Below, piece after piece: positions 27,471 through 36,311 of a stretch of 64,000 bases of DNA. The stretch covers positions 62,001-126,000 of the forward strand of contig JADJCK010000009.1 of assembly GCA_016703265.1 (NCBI GenBank), in the 5' to 3' direction. The DNA is from a bacterium. Lineage in GTDB: Bacteria > Krumholzibacteriota > Krumholzibacteriia > LZORAL124-64-63. The notes beneath the pieces are model-generated. The model ran no database searches and was not told where the DNA came from. It saw only the letters and a list, made by a program, of their open reading frames with translations. The translations under genes were made by a program, and so were the position numbers. The first letter of the stretch is position 1. Every line of letters starts with the position of its first letter.

Positions 27471-29769
27471 TCACCGTACGACTGCAACCCGCGCTGTTGC
27501 TGCGAATGTCCCTGATTCTATGCGGAGAAAATAGATTCCTGCTGCAACTTCGCGGTTGTTCGCATCCCGTCCGTCCCAGACGAGATCATGCGTGTCCCCA
27601 GCTGGAACTTCTGTTTCAAGCACTCGCACGCGCCGGCCGGCAATGTCATGCACGATTGCGGTGTAAGCGCTGCTGCGCAAGCCGCCGAAGCGAACAGTAA
27701 CACGGTGTGGGGCTGGATTCGGAAACACCGCAACAACGCTCTCGATTTCGGATGGCGCAATCTCCACAGCACTCGGCTGGGAGCTGCACTGCGTCGGCGC
27801 CACGAAGAAGCCGGCTTGGTTATGCGTCGCGTATACAAGATCACCCGCTGCCACAACCGACAGCACCTGGCCATCAAATTCAACTGGGGTGGGGTCCATC
27901 CCGCCCACAACATGCGCGTTCACCGGTGTGGAAATGTCGACAACATGCAAACCATATCGCCCGTCTGCGACGTATGCGTAATCACCGGCGATCGCAATGT
28001 CCGATGCACCGCCGGGCGTATCGACGCTGCAGACAATGAGGGGTGCATATGGGTTGCTGATGTCGGCGACGTGGAATCCTGAGCCTCCTTCCATGATGTA
28101 AGCATGAGTGCCATCAATCTCAACATTGTACGCAAAATTGGTCGCAAAATACGGCAATACGATCTGGCTGACATATTGAGGCATCAGTGGATTGGAAATG
28201 TCAATCACCCACACGCCGAAGCCCTGGCACGCCACGTACACAAAAGAACCGGACACCGCCACATGGCCCGCGTTTACCGACACGCCAACGCTTGCCACGA
28301 TTGCCGGAATCTCCGGATTTGCCACATCGACCACATGAAGGCTCCCACCCCAGTCCGCGAGGTAGGCATAGTGGCCCGAAACGACCACTGCTCTTGCGTC
28401 ACCCGGCGAATCGACCAGGCCCGCGGGCTCCGGGGCTTCCGGGTGCGTGACATCGACCACTTGAAGCCCAAGCCCATTGGCGACATAGGCGTAATTGCCC
28501 GCAACGGCAACACCCTTGGCCGATCCCGGGAATGCGACACTTCCAATGACGACTGGAGCCTCGGGAAGTGCGATGTCGACGACTGCCAGCCCGCGATTGT
28601 TTCCCAATGTTACGTAGGCGTAGCTACCCGCGGTCGCGATTCTGGACCCCGTGTTCGGGAGCGAAGTGGTGCCGAGGGGTACAACTCGATCGGGGTTTGA
28701 GATGTCGATGACATGCACACCGTGGTTCCAGTCGGCAACGTAGGCGTACCCATCGCCCAGAGCGAGATCATATACATAGCCCTCCAGGTCGAACGCGCCG
28801 ACTGCAATCGGGTCCGTCGGATCTTCGATGTTGACAATCTGAAGACTGGAAGAGTAATCAGCCACATAGGCAAGGTCCCCCATGACAGCCACGCCGCGTG
28901 CGCCGCTGGGGGGTATCAATACTGCCAACAACACTGGGGTTGGATGGGTCGCCGACATCGACCACTTGTAGTCCGTCCAGACCTGCAGTTACATATGCAT
29001 AACCGCCAACGACAGCTACGTTATTTCCAGCACCTGGAGTGCTGACCGCACCAACAGCATGGGGGGCGTAGGCATTCGAGATATCAACTACATGGAGATC
29101 CATCGCCGTTGCGGCACCTCCCGAAGTGGCGACGTAGGCGTAAGAGCCCGATACTGCAACGCCTCCGTTGCAATACGGAAGGCTCACGCCGCGCACGATC
29201 CAAGGTTGTTGCGGATTGGAAACATCGATCACCAACAGCCCAGCAACATTGTCTGTCACATAGGCATATTCGCCAGCAACCGCGATTCCGTAAGTCCACC
29301 CTCCGGTGGCCTCCACGCTTCCGACAATGTGCGGACTCGTTGGGTCGGAGATGTCTATCACCTGAAGGCCGGATGAGTAATCAGCGACGTATGCGTAGTC
29401 TCCCGAGACGGCAATGCTTCGCGCGTCCCCTGGCGTGTCGACACTGCCCACTATGTACGACTTCTCGGGATTCGTGATGTCGACCACCAGGACACCCGAC
29501 GAACTGTTGGCCACGTACGCGTGCGTGCCCGTAACGGCGACATCATAGGCCGGGGCGTCCACCGAAACATTGCAAGCCCAGTGCAGGTAGTCAGCGTAGT
29601 TCACGCATTCAGCGGCTGCCCTGCCAGAAAAGAACAAGCATCCCAACAAGACGGGCACGATCATGCGCGATAGCAGATCAAATTGCCTGGATCTGGGAAA
29701 TCCCAGGATTGAAGGACTCTTAGCTGTCATGTGCCCGTGGGCACTATCCAACAGAGTCTGCGGTTCCAT
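27471..29769 (-). pseudogene. secreted LVIVD-repeat protein with FlgD-like tail, one frameshift
   Basis: Start ATG 29769 with GGGGGAG seven nt upstream; signal peptide with MIVPVLLGCLFFSG. About fourteen 42-residue repeats of the LVIVD type follow (pattern DVAVTGTHAYVANSSSGVLV, VVDITNPEKSYIVGSVDTPG, GDYAYVADYSSGLQVIDISD), which stack as a beta-propeller. The frame breaks at a run of six G (28908-28913); with five it reads GSIDTPSGARGVAVMGD and continues without gap. Tail: FPNPAPHRVTVRFGGL, VWDGRDANNREVAAGIYF, VAVVR. Likely a surface protein. The homopolymer shift is either a sequencing error or a switch of the phase-variation type. Confidence 0.85.
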
Positions 29770-30260
29770 ATGTTTCTCCCCCGGGTTGCGACTACGGCAA
29801 CACGTTTGCAGTCAGGCCATATGACCGTTCACCCAACCAAACCCATCCTCACCGTCTCCGCTTCTACCTGTAGCTCCAGCCGCGCCAGGCAATTGCCCGA
29901 GCCGACCTCCGTACCAACCGCGGGCCCGGCCATCTCAGCCGGCCGGGTAGCTGCCGGAGGCACTATGGCTGCAATAATACCACACCACCACCCGGGCGCG
30001 GTCCAGAGATGCGGCTGCCCCTCGCCCGGGACCTGACGCAGGACCGAAAACGACAGCACACAATCGTTCCGCCTGCCGGAACGATGCTGCGGCATCCTGG
30101 CGGATCGCAGGAAAAACCGCCATGTCCCCGGCCCGGAGCCGCTCCACGTCCCGTGATTGATCCACGGAGCCGCCAGCCCGTCAATCCGCCGGGTCGGCTC
30201 GCCGAGGTGAGCGAGGATCCCCGCCCGCCCGTCGGTCTCGTCGAGCACGAGCGGACAGGC
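29770..30260. other. intergenic region with IS91 remnant
   Basis: About 490 bases with no intact gene. The right half is an IS91 scrap (30105-30250). The rest shows nothing I recognise. Confidence 0.5.
30105..30250 (-). mobile_element. IS91-element C-terminal and end remnant, copy B
   Basis: Minus-strand translation gives GILAHLGEPTRRIDGLAAPW, where ILAHLGEPT matches ILTHIGEPT of the transposase at 6540-7958. The following bases match copy A at 26385. Confidence 0.6.
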
Positions 30261-31040
30261 TCAATCTTCGATGGTCGGCGGTACGTACGGTGCAATGAAA
30301 CGCACCCACCACAGATTCCGTAACTGCTGCACACGCTCCCACGGACCCCGCACTGCGAGCCCCCGCATTGGAGGGAACCCACCCCGGTATTCGAGACCGA
30401 GGTCCGCGATATCACGTAAGCGCATCGCATGCTCATGTTCCGATCCGAAGTAGTAAATATCGTAACCAGACTGGGAGGCGTTCCACGTCGACAGGTGCTT
30501 CATCGCGGGAGTGAATTCCTCAACTCTCCCGCAGTAGCCCATCCGGCTGACGCGACTAAGCGCCGCCACCGGAGCGCGCAATACGAACACATTCCGCTGC
30601 ACCATCGCGAGGACGCGAACGCCACCCTGAAAGAGATCGGCCATTTCCGCAATTGACAAGCCCCGGTTTGTAACAAGGATCGCCACAAATCGAGAAGTAT
30701 CGTCGGCTGCTTTCTCCAACAACAGGCGCTCCGGATAAGAACGGCCGCGCATGTTCAAGTCGACGCCAATGATCCCGATCCCGACTCGCAGCAGGCCGCT
30801 CGCCGTGTCGCCAAGGCTGGCCCCCAATCCATCCGTCTGTATCTCATTGATGTCGAGCCCCAGCGCGATGGCATCTCTCTTCATGCGATCGCCTGCCTCA
30901 ACAAGATCCTGCGAATCGTGATACGACATGTCGCCCAGTATCTTGGCCACGCTCGCCGTCGCGAGTGCGTCGCCCGCCGGGAGACAAGTCATAACGATCA
31001 TGACCCCGACAATCCTTCGCGGAATGGTCGCCGCGGTCAT
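30261..31040 (-). CDS. exported protein of unknown function
   Basis: 259 residues from the ATG at 31040, which overlaps the stop of the upstream membrane-protein frame (ATGA). Signal peptide TIPRRIVGVMIVMTCLPAG. The body has two segments that look alike in plan: FVAILVTNRGLSIAEMADLF then NVFVLRAPVAALSRVSRMGY, and EYRGGFPPMRGLAVRG then VQQLRNLWWVRFIAPYVPPT. This order of a strand-helix unit followed by ...xxLxxLxxVRxIxPxxP resembles the prodomain of subtilases (I9-like), though no protease domain is present. Resemblance is weak inference. The arrangement with small upstream genes suggests an operon. Confidence 0.6.
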   Translation of the reverse strand: MTAATIPRRIVGVMIVMTCLPAGDALATASVAKILGDMSYHDSQDLVEAGDRMKRDAIALGLDINEIQTDGLGASLGDTASGLLRVGIGIIGVDLNMRGRSYPERLLLEKAADDTSRFVAILVTNRGLSIAEMADLFQGGVRVLAMVQRNVFVLRAPVAALSRVSRMGYCGRVEEFTPAMKHLSTWNASQSGYDIYYFGSEHEHAMRLRDIADLGLEYRGGFPPMRGLAVRGPWERVQQLRNLWWVRFIAPYVPPTIED

Positions 31041-31479
31041 CGTGCCGCCAGGCCCAGGTACACGAGCCCGGCCACGCCCACGACCGTCACCACGACGCCG
31101 ATGAAGCGCGCGAGCCAGACTGATTGCAGCACGCCGAGGCGGCGGACCGTCTCGGGCGTGCAGTGGGGAAAGAGCAGCAACCCCGCGCCGAGGACCAACA
31201 AGCCGAGCACGATCACGCCATCGGACCTGGCCATGCCGCCGCCAACGACCAACAGGCCGGCCAGGATGCTCCCGAGCAGCGTCCACCGCGAGTTCTGGCC
31301 GTCTTCACGAGGTAGGCGTGCATGAGTTCAGCGTGATCGGCACAGGTGCGGATGGGCGCGTGCGTGGGCACGAGGATGCCGTTGTATTCGCACCGGTGGG
31401 GCATGGCGTACAGATCGTAGCGCTCCTGCCCACACCACAGGCACCGGCCGCGTCGGCCACCGTCCTCAGCGTGTTCCAT
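31037..31479 (-). pseudogene. zinc-ribbon plus membrane protein, probably frameshifted
   Basis: From the ATG at 31479 the frame reads GRCLWCGQERYDLYAMPHRC, a CxxC...HxC zinc-type site, through CADHAELMHAYLVKTAR. A neighbouring frame, open from about 31325 but with no good start, reads NSRWTLLGSILAGLLVVGGG and then two further hydrophobic helices ending GLVYLGLAAR at 31037. Joining them at about 31290 gives one protein with an N-terminal zinc site and three membrane helices. Alternatively they are two genes, the second of 71 residues from an internal ATG at 31252. Its stop overlaps the next start (ATGA). Confidence 0.45.
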
Positions 31480-31714
31480 TCCCTGCCACTCCCCGTTGGC
31501 GTTCGATGATCCCAAGATAGCGGCTCCCGGCCAGGCGGCGGCCGGACTCGATCGTCATTCGCACCATCCCCGCCCGGTCCCCACCCCAGGAGCCTGCGAT
31601 GTATTGCCGCGCCAGCGCATCCAGTTCCCGGCTCACCGCTTCGCGCACCGCCGCAGTCAGCGCCGCACACCGCAGGTGCGTCGCGGGCGCACGCTCCGAC
31701 TTGCGCCGGCGCAA
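31466..31714 (-). CDS. small protein, unknown (82 aa)
   Basis: Open from a TTG at 31714, inside a TTGCGCCGGCGCAA palindrome, to 31466, with GC-rich third positions as in real genes here. The sequence is mostly helical: LTAAVREAVSRELDALARQY then GMVRMTIESGRRLAGSRYLG. Its end overlaps the ATG of the zinc-ribbon frame. Start uncertain, no family recognised. It may be the first gene of the 30261-31714 group. Confidence 0.4.
   Translation of the reverse strand: MRRRKSERAPATHLRCAALTAAVREAVSRELDALARQYIAGSWGGDRAGMVRMTIESGRRLAGSRYLGIIERQRGVAGNGTR
31701..31714. repeat. TTGCGCCGGCGCAA palindrome
   Basis: Perfect 14-bp palindrome five bases from the end of the 31719 gene. Confidence 0.75.
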
Positions 31715-31718
31715 GGCG

Positions 31719-32086
31719 CTACCTGAACAGTGCCTTCACCGCCCCGAAGGCAGCCGATTCGACAGCCACCGGCGGGTTGAGGTGCGTACCGATCGCGAAC
31801 TGGGGCAGGCTGAACAGGGGTTGGGTCCCGTACGCGCCGACATGGACCGAGCTGGCACCGTTCCGGTAAGTGAACGCCAACCGGTTGGGCACCAAGGCGG
31901 GCGAGCTCGGCTCCAGACGAAGTAGATGCTGATGGGGGTGTACAGCGGAGGCTGGAAGATCTCAGAACTGGTGGCCGATGCCGTGGTGTAGATGCCGATG
32001 GAATTCGGTGAATGGACGATTGTCTGGCTTGCGGCAGGCACGGCCACCAGCAGCAGCGCCATCAGGAGGATCAGCAGTCGCGACAT
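31719..32086 (-). pseudogene. small exported protein with AAFGAVKALFR tail, one frameshift
   Basis: ATG at 32086 gives signal peptide MSRLLILLMALLLVAVPAAS, then SPNSIGIYTTASATSS and TPISIYFVWS. The frame then changes near 31916-31924; reinstating one C gives SPSSPALVPNRLAFTYRNGA through HLNPPVAVESAAFGAVKALF-R. The span of 368 bases is one short of 123 codons, consistent with one missing base. The first part parallels the 23161 protein (SMGIYFDTA, AYLLLANPSAP), so it is a paralogue. Family of unknown function ending in the shared short tail. Confidence 0.65.
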
Positions 32087-32283
32087 GGATGGCAGCTTTC
32101 GTTCCGAAGTGTGGCACGCCGGGATCTGCGTCCGGACGCGCGGGCGATTCCCCTGATGGCCGGGACCGTCCCCCGGGGCCCGGGTGGATCGAGGATGCCG
32201 GGCATTCTCCATGATTCTACCACAACGACAGAGGCTATTGGAAACAAGCCACCAGGCGATGACGCGCGTCGGCGTCGCCCCGA

Positions 32284-33324
32284 CTAGGGCCGGGAGCGCA
32301 GCCGCTTCGCGGCATAGGGCAGGTTTGCCCACGGTCGCTCGAAGACGGACGACATCTGCCACCCGAGCAGGCACCGCGAACAGTCCAGACGAAACATCCG
32401 TCGTGCACCGGGTGCCGTGCGCTCAGGTGCCAGAATGGCATTGAGCGGATCGCGCAGCACATTGCCAAGCGCTCCGTACTCGAAGCATGGCCCGTAGACG
32501 TCCCCGTTGGAGACGATCCGCGTCTCGGCATAGCCGAGCAGGCAATGGCGGAACGGATACTCCTGCTTCGTCAGGAATGTGCGGGCATCGGCGGCCACTG
32601 ACCGTGTGGTCATGCCGCTTTGGAGCATCGCGTCCAGCACGGCTTCGGTTTGCCGCGCATCGGGCCACAGCGCGGTCAGGTTTTCCTGGATGTCAGGAGC
32701 CGCGGAATACGGCAGCACCCGGCTGGGGAGAACGATGTCATAGTCGTATCCCATTTCCCGGCACCAAGCGAGCAATGGACCTATATCACCGGCCAGGTGC
32801 TTCGTAACCACGCTGGCGATCTTGATCCGTTTGCCTTTCAGGCGGCCCAGCCCACGGCGGACGGTTTCGAAGTCGATGCCACGCAGCAGCTCATTCGTCT
32901 TGCCGAAGCCGTCGAGGGAAACACTGACGTTGGTCAGGCAGGAGTCATTGATCTGGTCCGCGTATCGATCCAGCAGCAGCCCGTTGGTACCCAGGATGAC
33001 CTTCGAGAAGCGGCCCGTGGGAATGTGCGCGAGAACTTCAAAAAGATCCTCGCGCAGGAGGGGTTCGCCCCCGATCCAGCGAATGTACTCGAAGTCGAGG
33101 CCGGCGATCTCATCCACAAGCGCCTTGGCGCGCGCCGTGGAAATCGGCTCTTCCTTGCGGACCTGCCAGTAGTTGCAGGTTCGGCAGCGCGCCTGGCAGT
33201 TTTCCGTCAGGTCGATCGACACCAGGAGCGGGCGAGGTGAAGGAGGCAAAAAGGCTTCGCGGTGGGTGACGGCGGCCAGCACCATCCTGGCCTTGTACGT
33301 CAGCGAAGCGGCTCGTGTGCGCAT
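32284..33324 (-). CDS. radical SAM/SPASM protein
   Basis: 346 residues from ATG 33324; a nearby ATG three codons earlier is closer to GGAGG and is possible. The radical SAM motif CxxxCxxC is LTENCQARCRTCNYW, with the GGEP motif WIGGEPLLR. VILGTNGLLLDRYADQIN and NVSVSLDGFG follow the AdoMet barrel. C-terminal Cys residues (FRHCLLGYAET, GDVYGPCFEYGALGN, LDCSRCLLGW) form a SPASM-type auxiliary cluster region. It is not next to a recognisable precursor peptide. Substrate unknown; such enzymes modify peptides or sugars. No signal peptide. Confidence 0.82.
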   Translation of the reverse strand: MRTRAASLTYKARMVLAAVTHREAFLPPSPRPLLVSIDLTENCQARCRTCNYWQVRKEEPISTARAKALVDEIAGLDFEYIRWIGGEPLLREDLFEVLAHIPTGRFSKVILGTNGLLLDRYADQINDSCLTNVSVSLDGFGKTNELLRGIDFETVRRGLGRLKGKRIKIASVVTKHLAGDIGPLLAWCREMGYDYDIVLPSRVLPYSAAPDIQENLTALWPDARQTEAVLDAMLQSGMTTRSVAADARTFLTKQEYPFRHCLLGYAETRIVSNGDVYGPCFEYGALGNVLRDPLNAILAPERTAPGARRMFRLDCSRCLLGWQMSSVFERPWANLPYAAKRLRSRP

Positions 33325-33423
33325 GGCAATCATGACCTCCGGCAGGTGACCAGCGCACCTTACCACACACGCAGTCCAAGGTCGATTCACCGCTCCTGCA
33401 TCAACCGTGACGGCGCCGTGAGA

Positions 33424-33439
33424 CTTGCGCCGGCGCAAG
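33424..33439. repeat. CTTGCGCCGGCGCAAG palindrome
   Basis: Perfect 16-bp palindrome containing the 14-bp core, in the gap between the radical SAM and symporter genes. Confidence 0.75.
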
Positions 33440-33452
33440 CCAGTCCAGTGCC

Positions 33453-34738
33453 TCAGCCCGCCGTCGGCGGCACAACCCCGCGCTCGCCGCGCGAGACAAC
33501 CACCGCCGCGGCCAGGTCGCCCGTCACGTTGAGCGTGGTGCGGCACATGTCCAGGAAGCGGTCCACGCCCAGGATGAGCCCGATGCCCTCCACCGGCACG
33601 CCGATGGTCCCGAGGATCATCGCGATGACCGGCAGCGAACCGGCCGGCACGCCGGCCGTGCCGATGCCGCCCAGGATGCAGATCACCATCACCACGAACT
33701 GCTGCCCCAGCGACAGGTCGATGCCGTAGAACTGCGCCAGGAACAGCGCTGTGACGCCCTCGAACAGGGCGGTGCCGTTCTGGTTGGCGGTGGCGCCGAT
33801 CGTCAGCACGAAGCGGCTGATGTGGGAGGGCAGCTTGAGGTTCTCTTCGGCCACCTTCAGGGCCGTCGGCAGTGTCGCGTTGCTGGACGAGGTGGAGAAC
33901 GCGGTGATCATCGCCTCCTGCACGGCGCCGAAGAAGAACCGCGGGCTCATGCCGCCCAGCGTGCGCACGACCACCGAGTAGACCACGAACTGGTGCAGGC
34001 ACAGCGCCAGCACCACCACGCCCACGTAGCGCGCCAGCTGGCCCAGCACCTCGTAGCCCAGCTGCGCCGTCAATGTGAACAAGAGTGCCGCCACGCCCAG
34101 CGGCGACAGCGCGATGACCATGCCGATCAGGCGCATGGTCACGTCGTACAGTCCTTCGAGTGCGCGCTCGAACTGCCGCGCCGCCTCGGTGCGCGTGACG
34201 GCCAGGCCGATGCCGAGCATCAGCGCGAAGAACATCACCGCCAGCATGTCGCCCTCGGCCATCGCCGAGACCGGGTTGCGCGGCACGATCTGCACGAGCA
34301 GGTCCACGCCCGACTTCGGCGCGACACCGCCCGTGATGGCCGCCGCGCGCTGCCCCGCCCCTCGACCAGCCGCGCCCGCGTGGCTTCCGACATGCCGTCG
34401 CCCGGCCGCAGCAGGTTGGTCAGCCCCAGGCCCAGCAGCACGGCGATGGTCGACACCACCACGGTGTAGGCCAGCGTCCGCATGCCGATGCGCCCCACAC
34501 GCCGCAGGTCGCCCAGCCCGGCGATGCCGAGCGCCAGTGCCGGCAGCACCAGCGGGATCACGAGCATGAACAGCAGGCGGATGTAGACCTGCCCCACCGG
34601 CTGGGCCACATAGCGGATGAAGGTGGCCAGGCCCGGGTCGTCGCGCAGCAGCACGTGGGAAGCCAGGCCGCCACCGGCGCCGACCAGGCCGCCGACCAGC
34701 ATGCGGGTGTGCAGGGGAATGGCGCGCAGGGGTTTCAT
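33453..34738 (-). pseudogene. dicarboxylate/amino acid:cation symporter (DAACS), one frameshift
   Basis: Start ATG 34738 reads MRTLAYTVVVSTIAVLLGL after HTRMLVGGLVGAGGGLASHV and the helix YIRLLFMLVIPLVLPALALG. The frame breaks near 34353-34361, a CCCCGCCCC run; adding one base gives VEGAGQRAAAITGGVAP and joins LVQIVPRNPVSAMAEGDMLA. Downstream are the family signatures AFSTSSSNATLPTAL (serine-rich hairpin), IGATANQNGTALFEG and GGIGTAGVPAGSLPVI. Full length with one base restored is 428 residues, usual for GltP/DctA. It would import glutamate, aspartate or C4-dicarboxylates with H+ or Na+. A sequencing error is likely, since all motifs are intact. Confidence 0.85.
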
Positions 34739-34912
34739 GCCGTCACCGGGGCCCGGGCACGGAAAGAGGCGATGGCATGGCCCGCTCCTGCAGTTGGCGC
34801 GTGGGAGTCCGAACGGAGGCTGGATGCTAGCTTGGGCGCGGGAAGAGTGTCAACGTGGGAGTCGGCCACGCGGGGCCCGGCAACGGAGAGGTCCTGCCTC
34901 AGGCCGTCACGA

Positions 34913-35620
34913 TCACGCGGCAACGGTATCCAGGGCCACGCGGATCATGCTCTCGAAGCTGGTCCGCCGCTCATCCGACGTCAGGTGCTCGTGCCGCCGG
35001 ATGTGGTCGGAGACGGTGGCGATCGTGAGGGCCTGCACGCCTTCCTCGGCGGCGACGCCGTAGAGGCCGGCGGCCTCCATCTCGACGCCGAGGATGCCGT
35101 ACTTCTCCATCACGTCGAACATTTCCGTCTCGGGCGAGTAGAAGAGGTCCGACGAGAACACGTTGCCCACGCGCACGGGCACGCCGGCAGCGCGGGCAGC
35201 GGCCACGGCCCGTTCGACCAGGCCGAAGTCGGCCAGCGCCGCGAAGTCGTGGCCGCGGAACCGCACGCGGTTGACCTTCGAGTCGGTCGAGGCGCCCAGG
35301 GCGATGATCACGTCGCCCAGCTTCACGTCGGCCGCCAGCGCGCCGCAGCTGCCGACGCGGACCAGGGTCTTCACGCCGTAGCTCTGGATCAGCTCGGTCG
35401 CGTAGATCGAGATGGACGGAATGCCCATGCCGTGCGCCATCACCGAGACGGGCCGGCCCTTGTAAGTGCCGGTGTAGCCCCAGACGTTGCGCACGTCGGT
35501 GACGCGGCGGGCGTCCTGCAGGAAGGTGACGGCAATGTGCTCGGCGCGTTGCGGGTCGCCGGGCATGAGGACGGCCTCGGCGAAGTCGCCCGGCCTGGCG
35601 TTGATGTGTGGTGTTGGCAT
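34913..35620 (-). CDS. deoD: purine-nucleoside phosphorylase DeoD
   Basis: 235 residues from ATG 35620, the usual length; the frame further upstream is not needed. It splits purine (deoxy)nucleosides with phosphate to give base and (deoxy)ribose-1-phosphate. Motifs: MPTPHINARPGDFAEAVLMP and GDPQRAEHIA, VMAHGMGIPSISIYATELI, RVGSCGAL, SSDLFYSPETEMFDVMEK, GVEMEAAGLYGVA and TVSDHIRRHE (catalytic Asp). Hexameric trimer-of-dimers family. Cytoplasmic. Confidence 0.95.
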   Translation of the reverse strand: MPTPHINARPGDFAEAVLMPGDPQRAEHIAVTFLQDARRVTDVRNVWGYTGTYKGRPVSVMAHGMGIPSISIYATELIQSYGVKTLVRVGSCGALAADVKLGDVIIALGASTDSKVNRVRFRGHDFAALADFGLVERAVAAARAAGVPVRVGNVFSSDLFYSPETEMFDVMEKYGILGVEMEAAGLYGVAAEEGVQALTIATVSDHIRRHEHLTSDERRTSFESMIRVALDTVAA

Positions 35621-35842
35621 GGCGATAAGGTAGCGTGGAAGCGCCCCGGTGCGCAATCGCAATGCGCGCCGGCTCGCAGCGTGGCCTCCTTATTTGACTG
35701 TTTGCGTCATTTTTTTTGGTTCTGTCGAGAGAGACCGGAATCATCGGCACCCCGGCAAGCCGAAACTGGAAAAGCCGCGCCGCCGGGTCGATGGTAGGCT
35801 GGCACGGATAATCGGTCCCCGGCGGAGAACCCGAGAGGCCCC

Positions 35843-36295
35843 ATGCTCCACATCTACGTCGATGGCGATGCCTGCCCGGTCAAGAGCGAGGTCTACAAGG
35901 TGGCCGAACGCTACGGCCTGCCGGTGACGCTGGTCGCCAACAGCTATATGCGCGTGCCCACGGCGGCCTGGCTCAAGCTGGTCGTGGTGGAGCAGGGACC
36001 GGACGAGGCCGACGACTGGATCGTCGAACATGCGGAGAAGGACGACATCGTCGTCACCGGCGACATCCCGCTGGCGGCGCGATGCCTGGACAAGGAGGCG
36101 CGCGTGCTGGGCCACACCGGGCGGCCGTTCACGCCCGAGAACGTGGGCGACTCGCTGGCCACGCGCCAGCTGCTCAAGCAACTGCGCGAGCAGGGTATCA
36201 TGATGGGCGGTCCCCCGCCGTTCGCGCCGAGGGACCGCTCACTGTTCCTGCAGCAGCTCGACCAGATGATCCAGGCCATCCGCCGCGGCAGCTGA
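35843..36295 (+). CDS. yaiI: UPF0178 (YaiI/YqxD) family protein
   Basis: 150 residues; GAGAGG before the ATG. Family signature MLHIYVDGDACPVKSEVYKV at the start, then GLPVTLVANSYMRVP, DDIVVTGDIPLAARCLDKEA and NVGDSLATRQLLKQLREQG. PIN-like fold with conserved Asp residues, so a nuclease role is possible; the family is uncharacterised. Confidence 0.9.
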   Translation: MLHIYVDGDACPVKSEVYKVAERYGLPVTLVANSYMRVPTAAWLKLVVVEQGPDEADDWIVEHAEKDDIVVTGDIPLAARCLDKEARVLGHTGRPFTPENVGDSLATRQLLKQLREQGIMMGGPPPFAPRDRSLFLQQLDQMIQAIRRGS

Positions 36296-36311
36296 CCCCG
36301 CCCGGCCCGGG

